Positions 16,098 to 22,367 of a DNA stretch of 29,989 nucleotides are shown one piece after another (position 1 is the stretch's first letter; each line of letters begins with the position of its first letter). A model generated the notes under the pieces. That model had not been told where the DNA came from. It saw only the letters and a program-made list of their open reading frames with translations, and did no database searches. This DNA is from CAYTGR01 sp964437445. GTDB taxonomy: Bacteria > Chloroflexota > Anaerolineae > B4-G1 > SLSP01. The stretch is taken from positions 1-29,989 of the forward strand of contig CAYTGR010000056.1 of assembly GCA_964437445.1 (NCBI GenBank). The letters run 5' to 3'. Made by a program: the position numbers and the translations under genes.

Positions 16098-16125
16098 AGT
16101 TTAGCATAACCCCCTTGGATGTCAA
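16098..16125 (-). promoter_or_regulatory. Promoter of the receiver-cinA gene group
   Basis: On the minus strand: consensus -35 TTGACA (16125-16120), 16-bp spacer, and -10 TAAACT (16103-16098) with an extended TG element (TGCTAAACT). The predicted start is about 16091, leaving a leader of roughly 33 nt with an AGGAGG site. It lies between the tyrS stop and the receiver gene. Confidence 0.75.
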
Positions 16126-16158
16126 CAGCCTCGCCCGTCCGGTAGCCCCTGAATCCGG

Positions 16159-17412
16159 TCAACTGGCCGGGGTCGCCGGCGCAAGGCCGGGCACTAACCG
16201 CACAAAGCGCCGTTTGCCCACTTGCAGGATTTGCTCGCCCGGCTCCACCCACAGGTCCAGGTCTGTGACCGGTGTGTCGTTTAAGCGCACGCCGCCCTGC
16301 TGAATCAGCCGGCGCGCTTCGCTCTTGCTGGGGGCCAGGCCCGCGGCCAGCAACAGGTCCACCAGCCGGGCCGGCGCTGTTAGTGGGAAGGTGGGGAGCT
16401 CTGGTGGCAGTTCGCGCTGTTGGTGGACGAGCGCAAAATGGGCCGCGGCGGCGTCGGCGGCCTCGGAGCCGTGGAAAATGTCCACAATTTCCCAGGCGAG
16501 CAGTTTTTTGACTTCCATCGGGTGCAACGCCCCGGCCTGCATGGCCTGTTGCACTTCCGTGATCCGGGCCGGCGTCCAGCGCGTCACCAGGTTGAAGTAG
16601 TTGGCCATGGCCTCATCGGGGATGCTCATCACTTTGCCGTAGATCGTTTCCGGCGGTTCGTGGATGCCGATATAGTTGCCGAGGCTCTTGGACATCCGCA
16701 CGTGGCCGTCGGTACCGACCAGAATGGGCAATGTGAGGGCCACCTGCGGGCGCTGGCCGAAGAACTCCTGCAATTTGCGGCCCACCATTAAGTTGAAAAG
16801 CTGCTCTGTGCCGCCCAGCTGGACATCAGCCTCCAGCGCCACGGCGTCGTAACCCTGCATCAGCGCGTAGAAAAATTCGTGCAGCCAGATAGGATCGCCC
16901 CGTTCGTACCGCAGGGCGAAGTTCTCGCGGACCAGGAATTGCTGGACGGTGAAGTGCGAGGCCAACCCGATCAGGTCGGCCAACGACAACTGGCTCAGCC
17001 AATCGCCGTTGTAGCGGACCTCGGTCTTCTCCTGGTCCAGGATTTTAAATGCCTGTTGGGCGTACGTGCGGGCGTTCGCCAGCACTTGCCCGGAGGTCGC
17101 ACGCGGGCGCGCCTTGTCTTTATCGGAGGAATCGCCCACCAGGGCAGTGTAGGTGCCAATGACAAAAATCACCTGGTGGCCCAATTCCTGGAACTGGCGG
17201 AGCTTGCGCATGGTGACGGTGTGCCCCAAATGCAGGTCGGCGGCGGTGGGGTCGTAGCCGCAGTAAACCCGCAACGGGCGACCGGTGCTGGCCGCTTCTA
17301 CCAACCGCTGGTGTAATTCCTGTCTCATGTTGCTAAAGGTTTGCGGATCGCCGTATTCCGCACCCCGCATCAGGATTTCCAGCTGTTCATCAATGGAAAG
17401 CGGCATAGTCAT
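16159..17412 (-). CDS. tyrS: Tyrosyl-tRNA synthetase
   Basis: A class I aminoacyl-tRNA synthetase that charges tRNA-Tyr in the cytoplasm. It has the HIGH-type motif HLGH after CGYDPTAADL, the tyrosine-pocket and Rossmann segments, and the KMSKS-type loop RMSKSLGNYIG. A C-terminal S4 RNA-binding domain follows (about 345-410, ARLVDLLLAAGLAPSKSEAR...). The length of 417 residues is normal. The ATG at 17412 was chosen (17406 is possible) because the predicted transcript starts near 17434, which excludes the frame's upstream ATG at 17508. The leader is therefore only about 20 nt, and there is no T-box riboswitch. It is divergent from the glycosyltransferase gene. Confidence 0.95.
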   Translation of the reverse strand: MTMPLSIDEQLEILMRGAEYGDPQTFSNMRQELHQRLVEAASTGRPLRVYCGYDPTAADLHLGHTVTMRKLRQFQELGHQVIFVIGTYTALVGDSSDKDKARPRATSGQVLANARTYAQQAFKILDQEKTEVRYNGDWLSQLSLADLIGLASHFTVQQFLVRENFALRYERGDPIWLHEFFYALMQGYDAVALEADVQLGGTEQLFNLMVGRKLQEFFGQRPQVALTLPILVGTDGHVRMSKSLGNYIGIHEPPETIYGKVMSIPDEAMANYFNLVTRWTPARITEVQQAMQAGALHPMEVKKLLAWEIVDIFHGSEAADAAAAHFALVHQQRELPPELPTFPLTAPARLVDLLLAAGLAPSKSEARRLIQQGGVRLNDTPVTDLDLWVEPGEQILQVGKRRFVRLVPGLAPATPAS

Positions 17413-17440
17413 GGCCTCTAACTGAATCAACTTTGCCAAA

Positions 17441-17469
17441 ATTATAACGGAAATGAGAGGAAAAGTCCA
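17441..17469 (-). promoter_or_regulatory. Promoter of tyrS
   Basis: On the minus strand: -35 TGGACT (17469-17464), 17-bp spacer, -10 TATAAT (17446-17441). The predicted start is near 17434, about 22 nt before the start codon. Confidence 0.65.
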
Positions 17470-17498
17470 GCGTACGGGCGTTGCGGGTGCGTTGCAGT

Positions 17499-17528
17499 TT
17501 TGGGGCAACTTTGGTCAGGTGGTATAAT
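17499..17528 (+). promoter_or_regulatory. Candidate promoter of the glycosyltransferase gene
   Basis: Perfect -10 TATAAT (17523-17528) with a weak -35 TTGGGG (17499-17504) and 18-bp spacer. The leader of about 140 nt contains a repeat copy (17556-17660). Confidence 0.5.
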
Positions 17529-17555
17529 GAGCTCTCGGCCAATCATCGGACTGTT

Positions 17556-17660
17556 TAGAGGAATCCACCCTGCACCGGCAATTCACCGGCGCGAGATAGG
17601 AACAAACGGCACAGGCATGGGATTTTTTCCTGACTCCCTATTCCCTACTCCCTAATTCCT
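17556..17660 (+). repeat. Mosaic repeat copy with 7-bp units upstream of the glycosyltransferase
   Basis: The 5' portion (17558-17590) resembles the GAGGAATTCCCCATG...CACCGG module seen at 21641-21665 and, inverted, near 29870-29900. At 17633-17660 four in-phase 7-bp units follow: ACTCCCT, ATTCCCT, ACTCCCT, AATTCCT. A GAGGAGG Shine-Dalgarno comes directly after (17667-17673). The unit sequence differs from the other arrays while the period is the same. Confidence 0.55.
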
Positions 17661-17677
17661 GCTTTTGAGGAGGCAAC

Positions 17678-18799
17678 TTGCGGCGTTTTCTGTTTCTGTT
17701 TTCAGACACAGGTGGGGGACATCGGGCCTCGGCGCAGGCCGTGCGCGATGAACTGGTGCGGCTCTACGGCTCGGCAGCTCAAGTGGAGATGGTGGATGTC
17801 CTGGTGGACATTGGACGCTGGCCCTTTTACCACTTTCCCCGTTGGTATCCCCAGATGTTCCGGCTCCGTGGCATCCCCTGGCGTATGGGGTATTGGATCA
17901 GCGATAACCGGCGGCTCGTGGAGATTGCCTCGCAGTTGACCTGGCCGTACACCGGTCGCGGGGTCATGCAGTCTCTTCGCCGCCATCCGGCCGACCTGAT
18001 CGTTTCGTTCCACGGCTTGCCGAATGCGGCCCTGGCCCTGGCGCTGCGCCGGCTGCGCTGGAATATCCCGTTCGCCATTGTGGTGCTGGATCTGGTCAGC
18101 GTCCACGCGGGGTGGTTTACCAGGGGTGCTCAGACCTACCTGGTGCCCACCGAGGAGGCCCGCCAGCGGGCGTTGCGTTGCCAGCTGGCCCCGGAGCAGG
18201 TGCAGGTGGCGGGCGGGATGCCCGTGCGCCGCTCGTTCGTAGAAGCCGCGGGGCTGACCCAGGCAGAGGCCCGCGTCCGGCTGGGGTTGCCGGCCACCGG
18301 ACCGGTAGTGCTGTTGGTCGGGGGCGGTGACGGGATGGGACCATTGGAGCCGGTCGTCCAGGCGTTGGCTGCCCGTGCGCCGCAGGCGACGTTAGTGGCC
18401 GTGGCCGGGCGCAATCAACCCCTCTATGAGCGACTGGTACAGCTCCAGACGCCTGTCCCGGTGCGGGTGGAGGGTTTCCTCTCTAACATGGAGGTCTGGA
18501 TGCGGGCCGCCGATCTGCTGGTCACGAAGGCCGGTCCCAATACGATCACCGAGGGGCTGGTTTCCGGGTTGCCGATGGTGCTTTACTCAGCTCTGCCGGG
18601 GCAGGAAGAGGGCAACATTACCTACGTCGTAGAGCATGGGGTGGGGCTCTGGGCCCCCCAACCTGAGCGGGCCGCCGCCGCGGTCATGGCCCTGTTGCAG
18701 GACCCGGCGCGCCGCGAGGCGATGGCGGTGCAGGCGCGCGCGCTGGCCTGCCCCCAGTCCACTGAACGGATCGCACGACGGCTGTGGGCCCTGACGTAA
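17678..18799 (+). CDS. GT28-type glycosyltransferase (diacylglycerol/MurG-like)
   Basis: A 373-residue UDP-sugar-dependent glycosyltransferase. The N-terminal half has SDTGGGHRASAQA (9-21), the opening signature of the monogalactosyl/diglucosyl-diacylglycerol synthase family. The C-terminal GT28 domain has LLVGGGDGMGP and TKAGPNTITEGLVSGLPMVL, the sugar-nucleotide site. Likely role: adding hexose to diacylglycerol for membrane glycolipids, at the cytoplasmic face. A MurG-like lipid acceptor or a natural-product acceptor are alternatives. The start is a rare TTG, supported by GAGGAGG 4 nt upstream and by the family N-terminus beginning there. It is followed by a hairpin and the separate xerC promoter, so it is monocistronic. 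Confidence 0.82.
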   Translation: MRRFLFLFSDTGGGHRASAQAVRDELVRLYGSAAQVEMVDVLVDIGRWPFYHFPRWYPQMFRLRGIPWRMGYWISDNRRLVEIASQLTWPYTGRGVMQSLRRHPADLIVSFHGLPNAALALALRRLRWNIPFAIVVLDLVSVHAGWFTRGAQTYLVPTEEARQRALRCQLAPEQVQVAGGMPVRRSFVEAAGLTQAEARVRLGLPATGPVVLLVGGGDGMGPLEPVVQALAARAPQATLVAVAGRNQPLYERLVQLQTPVPVRVEGFLSNMEVWMRAADLLVTKAGPNTITEGLVSGLPMVLYSALPGQEEGNITYVVEHGVGLWAPQPERAAAAVMALLQDPARREAMAVQARALACPQSTERIARRLWALT

Positions 18800-18800
18800 C

Positions 18801-18824
18801 GGGGGCCGGCTATGGCTGGCTCCC
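18801..18824 (+). terminator. Hairpin after the glycosyltransferase gene
   Basis: A 10-bp stem counting two G-U pairs (GGGGGCCGGC at 18801-18810, GCTGGCTCCC at 18815-18824), loop TATG, two nt after the stop codon. No U-run follows, so it may be a weak or factor-assisted terminator. Confidence 0.5.
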
Positions 18825-18831
18825 GGCTCGC

Positions 18832-18859
18832 TTGAGATTATGTTTAGTTATGCTATAAT
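18832..18859 (+). promoter_or_regulatory. Promoter of the Xer recombinase gene, leaderless arrangement
   Basis: -35 TTGAGA (18832-18837), 16-bp spacer, and -10 TATAAT (18854-18859) with an extended TG (TGCTATAAT). The start is expected around 18866, two nt before the ATG at 18868, which predicts a leaderless mRNA. Confidence 0.75.
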
Positions 18860-18867
18860 TTTGAAGG

Positions 18868-19842
18868 ATGCGAACTTCAGCGCAGCGGGTCTGTGAGTCT
18901 ACTGTGGAAACCTTCATCAAACGGTTCCTGCGTTATATTGAATTTGAGCGCGGTTACACCTCCAACACCCTGGCGGCGTATCAGAATGACCTGTCTCAGC
19001 TGGTAACCTGGCTACACGAGGCGGGTTGCCAGGAGTGGGGGGCTCTGACGCCGGAGTTGCTGGAGCAATTCGTCACCTGGTTGCAGGGCCAGGGGTATAG
19101 CTCGGCGACCGTGGCCCGCAAGGTGGCGGCCGCTCGTTCGTTGCTCCATTTCCTGTTCACGGAGGGGGTCATTCGGCAGGAGCTGGCCGAGTGGCTGCAC
19201 CAGATGAAGGTGGGGCGCCGGCTGCCTCACACCCTGACCCGCGGGGAAGTGGAGCAATTGCTGGCCCAGGCCGCGGCCGAGGAGACGCCGCTGGGGCTGC
19301 GCGACCGGGCGTTGCTGGAGTTGCTCTACGCCACCGGATTGCGTGCCTCGGAAGCGGTGCAGTTGACCCTGCGCGAGGTAGACCTGGAAAACGGGACGGT
19401 GCGCTGCCTCGGCAAGGGCAACAAGGAGCGCATCATCCCTCTTCATGCCCAGGCCCAGGCCATTTTGCGCCGCTACGTGCAGGAGGGCCGCCCCTTCCTC
19501 CTGCAGGATCCCAACCAGCTCACCCTCTTTCTCAACCAGCGCGGTGAGCCGCTCAGCCGTCAGGGTCTCTGGTTCATTATCCAGCACTACGCTGACGCGG
19601 CCGGGTTGGACGCCCAGGTGACCCCGCATACGCTGCGCCACACCTTCGCCACCCATCTGTTAGACGGCGGGGCCGACCTGCGCGAAGTGCAGCAATTCTT
19701 GGGGCACGCCAACATCACCACGACCCAGATCTACACGGAGGTCTCCAGCCGCCGCAAACGGGAGGCCTACGACCGCGCGCATCCCCGTGCTCATGCGCCG
19801 CAGGACCCCCTGGAGAACCAGGAACCGCAGGCGGCCGAATAA
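18868..19842 (+). CDS. xerC: Tyrosine recombinase XerC/XerD
   Basis: A 324-residue site-specific tyrosine recombinase that resolves chromosome dimers at dif, working with FtsK. The SAM-like N-terminal domain covers about 14-105. The catalytic domain (about 120-295) has the full set: R159 (ATGLRASE), K183 (GKGNKER), H254 and R257 (HTLRH), H280 (LGHANITT) and nucleophile Y289. The C-terminal tail of about 30 residues is charged. It is stand-alone with its own promoter. XerC and XerD cannot be told apart safely by sequence; Chloroflexota often have one or two. The nearby context (pnp, ftsK in the same window) is not mobile, so this is not a phage or island integrase. GTG at 18904 is an alternative start. 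Confidence 0.9.
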   Translation: MRTSAQRVCESTVETFIKRFLRYIEFERGYTSNTLAAYQNDLSQLVTWLHEAGCQEWGALTPELLEQFVTWLQGQGYSSATVARKVAAARSLLHFLFTEGVIRQELAEWLHQMKVGRRLPHTLTRGEVEQLLAQAAAEETPLGLRDRALLELLYATGLRASEAVQLTLREVDLENGTVRCLGKGNKERIIPLHAQAQAILRRYVQEGRPFLLQDPNQLTLFLNQRGEPLSRQGLWFIIQHYADAAGLDAQVTPHTLRHTFATHLLDGGADLREVQQFLGHANITTTQIYTEVSSRRKREAYDRAHPRAHAPQDPLENQEPQAAE

Positions 19843-19908
19843 GCCCTGAGCACTGCAATGCCGAAACGCTGGCGGGACTATGCGACTGAATAGTGAATGA
19901 CTCTCTAC

Positions 19909-19934
19909 AAGGGGTGTGCATAAGGAGTGTGCAT
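19909..19934 (+). repeat. Tandem 13-bp duplication over the pnp ribosome-binding site
   Basis: AAGGGGTGTGCAT (19909-19921) and AAGGAGTGTGCAT (19922-19934) are adjacent copies with one mismatch. The second copy supplies the AAGGAG Shine-Dalgarno and the start of the ATG at 19933. The first gives a second, out-of-frame SD. Confidence 0.7.
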
Positions 19935-20778
19935 GATGGAAGAACCATTCTACACGATGGAACAGTTTACCGAGGCCGTTGCGGCCATCCGGCAACGCAC
20001 GGCGCTGGCCCCAAAGGTGGGCTTGATCCTGGGTTCCGGCCTCAACCCGCTGGCCGAGGCGGTGGAGGAGGCGGTGGTCATCCCCTTCGCGGAAATCCCC
20101 CACTTTGGCGTTTCTACCGTGGAAGGGCACGCTGGCCGTCTGGTCATGGGGACCTTGGAGGGGCAACCGGTGATGGTGATGCAGGGCCGGCTGCACTACT
20201 ACGAAGGTTACAGCATGGCGCAGGTCACCTTCCCCATCCGGGTGATGCAGGTGTTGGGCGTGGAGGTGCTGATCGTGACCAACGCCGCCGGTGGGCTGAA
20301 CATGGGGTACCGCGCCGGGGACGTGATGATCATCCGTGACCAGCTGAACCTGGTCGCCATGGCCGGGCTCAATCCGCTGCGTGGCCCGAACTTAGAGGCC
20401 CTGGGGCCGCGCTTCCCCAGTATGCACGCTGCCTATGACCCGGCGCTGCGAGCACTGGCCCGCCAGATCGCTTTGGAGGCACAGATCCCCGCCCACGAAG
20501 GGGTCTACGTCTGCTTGGCCGGCCCGAACTTTGAGACGCCGGCCGATATCCGCTTCTTGCGACTCTGCGGCGCGGATGGCGTGGGGATGTCCACTGTGCC
20601 AGAGGTGATCATCGCCCGGCACGGCGGAACGCGGGTGCTGGGCCTGTCGGGGATCTCCAACGTCCTCTCCGGCGAGGAGACGGCGCCCCCGCCCACCCAC
20701 GCCGAGGTGTTGGAGGCCGGCCGCCTGCTCGTCCCGCGGCTGGAGACGATCATCCGGGGGGTATTGCGGGCACTATGA
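19933..20778 (+). CDS. Purine nucleoside phosphorylase
   Basis: A 281-residue member of the trimeric PNP family (inosine/guanosine phosphorylase). It cleaves purine nucleosides with phosphate to base and (deoxy)ribose-1-phosphate in purine salvage. Visible motifs include GLILGSGLN (phosphate loop), VEGHAGRLVMG, QGRLHYYEGYS, NAAGGLN, AGPNFETPADIRFL and GADGVGMSTVPE (ribose and base contacts), then SNVLSG near the purine site. The ATG at 19933 was chosen because AAGGAG is 5 nt upstream; a GTG at 19927 overlaps that SD. Its stop overlaps the next start (ATGA), so it is coupled to the anchored protein downstream, though no functional link is obvious. Confidence 0.92.
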   Translation: MMEEPFYTMEQFTEAVAAIRQRTALAPKVGLILGSGLNPLAEAVEEAVVIPFAEIPHFGVSTVEGHAGRLVMGTLEGQPVMVMQGRLHYYEGYSMAQVTFPIRVMQVLGVEVLIVTNAAGGLNMGYRAGDVMIIRDQLNLVAMAGLNPLRGPNLEALGPRFPSMHAAYDPALRALARQIALEAQIPAHEGVYVCLAGPNFETPADIRFLRLCGADGVGMSTVPEVIIARHGGTRVLGLSGISNVLSGEETAPPPTHAEVLEAGRLLVPRLETIIRGVLRAL

Positions 20779-21554
20779 ACATTTTGCTGGGTTGGCTCGC
20801 CGAGCGTGCGCTGTTAATCTACCTGGTCTGCCTGGTGGGGTCCTTGGGCTACGCCATTGCTGCCCTCATGGCCCGCCAGCGACGCCAGGCAGCGCAATTC
20901 TCACTGGAGCGCGAGCTGGCTCAGCAACAGAGCTCCCGCTTCTGGTTGATGGCCGCGCTTTTTCTGGCATTGGGGGGAGTGATCTTTCTCGTCACCACCT
21001 ATCTGGTGCCCTCGTTGCCGCTGCTCCAGGTAGAGACCGCCACCCCGCAGGTGGGCCTGCTCACCTCTACCCCTACTTCCACGCCGGTACCGACCGCCCA
21101 ACTAACGCCGGCCACGGTCACCTCTACCCCTGCCACAGGGGAACTCACTCCGCTACCGGCAACCCCGCTGCCGACGGCCAATCCGCCCACCGAGACTCCC
21201 ACCCCCACGCCGGCCCCGCCCCCGGAAGCCTATCAGCCTGACTGTCCCTTGCCCAACGCGCAGGTGATCGTGCCGCTGGCCGGCAGCAGCCTGACCGGTC
21301 AAACCGAAATTCGGGGCACAGCGTCGGTCAATTCGTTCTCGTATTACAAGTTTGAGGTGCAATTTCCTGATGCGGAGACGCCTAGCTTTGTCGCGCAGTA
21401 CACCAGCCCGGTGGAAAACGGCATTTTGGGCTACTGGGACGTCTCGGATCGGGCGCGCTACCCGGCCGGTGGACCCTATCGCCTGCGCCTGGTCGTCGTG
21501 GATATTTACGGCAACACGACTATCTGCATTGTGCCGGTCAACATTGGCCCCTGA
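20775..21554 (+). CDS. Membrane-anchored extracellular protein with Thr/Pro linker
   Basis: A 259-residue protein with two N-terminal hydrophobic segments (about 10-33 and 57-82) and a basic/charged loop between them (RQRRQAAQFSLERELAQ). A Thr/Pro/Ser-rich stalk follows (about 88-150), and the C-terminal globular domain of about 105 residues looks like a beta-sandwich (PLAGSSLTGQTEIRGTASV, SYYKFEVQF, YRLRLVVVDIYGN). Two Cys (in YQPDCPL and TTICIVP) could form a disulfide bridging the ends of the domain. Such domains are common on Chloroflexota cell surfaces. I do not recognise a specific function; binding or adhesion is inference. ATGA overlap with the phosphorylase implies co-translation. 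Confidence 0.8.
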   Translation: MNILLGWLAERALLIYLVCLVGSLGYAIAALMARQRRQAAQFSLERELAQQQSSRFWLMAALFLALGGVIFLVTTYLVPSLPLLQVETATPQVGLLTSTPTSTPVPTAQLTPATVTSTPATGELTPLPATPLPTANPPTETPTPTPAPPPEAYQPDCPLPNAQVIVPLAGSSLTGQTEIRGTASVNSFSYYKFEVQFPDAETPSFVAQYTSPVENGILGYWDVSDRARYPAGGPYRLRLVVVDIYGNTTICIVPVNIGP

Positions 21555-21587
21555 CGCCGTGTGACCGGACGAAGGCGGAGGACAGGG

Positions 21588-21611
21588 AGTTCACTGATTC
21601 GCTAGTTCACG
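21588..21611 (+). repeat. Three 8-bp tandem units
   Basis: AGTTCACT, GATTCGCT and AGTTCACG follow one another after the stop of the anchored protein gene. The unit differs in length from the 7-bp arrays in this window but belongs to the same patch of repetitive DNA. Confidence 0.5.
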
Positions 21612-21632
21612 TTACGCGGGTGACAAAGTGAC

Positions 21633-21775
21633 TTTTTCAAGGGAATTCCCCATGCACCGGCGGTGGGATGAAAATGTGAGCAGTGAGCAGTGAGCGGTGA
21701 GCAGGAAACAGGAACTGCTACCTGCTGCTCTCTGTTCACTCCTTAACTGGAACTGGTTTCTATTTTCAAGGGAGG
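21633..21775 (+). repeat. Most complete mosaic repeat: palindromic module plus ten 7-bp units plus SD
   Basis: Module B (21633-21675) begins TTTTTCAAGGGAATTCCCC, including the palindrome GGGAATTCCC, and ends GTGGGATGAAAAT. Module A (21676-21775) starts with four units GTGAGCA/GTGAGCG, and six further 7-bp units stay in phase to 21745. The outer units pair as a long imperfect hairpin (GTGAGCAGTGAGCAG with CTGCTCTCTGTTCAC, 13 of 15). It ends ACTGGTTTCTATTTTCAAGG-GAGG, whose last bases are the SD of the acetyltransferase. Inverted copies of both modules lie at 29863-29989. Confidence 0.75.
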
Positions 21776-21781
21776 TTGCCT

Positions 21782-22312
21782 GTGCACATTCGTGCCGCCC
21801 GTAATGAGGATTGGAAAGTCTGTCTGGCTCTGGAGGTAGCCTATGAGACGGAGGCCGCCTGGCAAATGGAAGAAAGCCGCAGCGAAGGGGAGTGGGGAAT
21901 GCGGTTTCGTGAGGTGCGCCTGCCTCGTAAACAGCGGATGGCGCCTTTCTTGCTGCCCGAACAGCGACTCAAGGGGTGGCAACGCTGCACCGCTTTTTGG
22001 GTGGCTATAGAGCGCCAGAAAGTGGCGGGCTACGCAGGGGTGCTCCTGGAAGCGGAGCGCCACCAGGCGACGATTGCCGAACTGGCGGTGGCGGCCGAGC
22101 ACCGGCGTCAGGGAATTGGCCGGCAGCTACTCCAGCACTTGACCGAGTGGAGCCAACGCCAGGAGGTGGAACAGCTGCTCCTGGTTTGCGGCCTCAAGGC
22201 GCAGCCGGCCATTGCCTTTGCGCAGGCCAACGGGTTCACCCTTTGTGGCTTTCAGAGCGGCTACTGGCCGGGCCAGGAAGTGGGACTTTTCTTCCATAAG
22301 CGGCTGCGCTAA
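21782..22312 (+). CDS. GNAT family N-acetyltransferase
   Basis: A 176-residue acetyltransferase of the GNAT superfamily, moving acetyl from acetyl-CoA to an amine. The acetyl-CoA loop is clear: ELAVAAEHRRQGIGRQLLQHL (a Q/R-x-x-G-x-G/A-type pyrophosphate site, near 100-120). The C-terminal QANGFTLCGFQ strand-helix element is also typical. The N-terminus (IRAARNEDW) is a standard GNAT opening. The start GTG at 21782 was preferred over TTG at 21776, because GGGAGG ends 6 nt before the GTG and directly abuts the TTG. The SD comes from a repeat element. Substrate unknown. It lies 55 nt upstream of the 7TM protein on the same strand. Confidence 0.85.
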   Translation: MHIRAARNEDWKVCLALEVAYETEAAWQMEESRSEGEWGMRFREVRLPRKQRMAPFLLPEQRLKGWQRCTAFWVAIERQKVAGYAGVLLEAERHQATIAELAVAAEHRRQGIGRQLLQHLTEWSQRQEVEQLLLVCGLKAQPAIAFAQANGFTLCGFQSGYWPGQEVGLFFHKRLR

Positions 22313-22367
22313 CTGAGGCGCATCGGTCCTGCAAGCCCTGGTCAGCGTTGGGAGGCAATGGCAGCGG

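Noticed and set aside
17413..17440. T-box riboswitch upstream of tyrS
   Set aside because: The predicted leader is only about 22 nt, too short for a T-box.
18868..19842. Xer recombinase as an integrase marking a mobile island
   Set aside because: The catalytic set and length are those of housekeeping XerC/D, flanked by core genes and with no att-like duplication or phage genes seen.
21676..21745. The tandem 7-bp array as a CRISPR-like array
   Set aside because: Units are contiguous with no spacers, far shorter than CRISPR repeats, and no cas gene is in the window.
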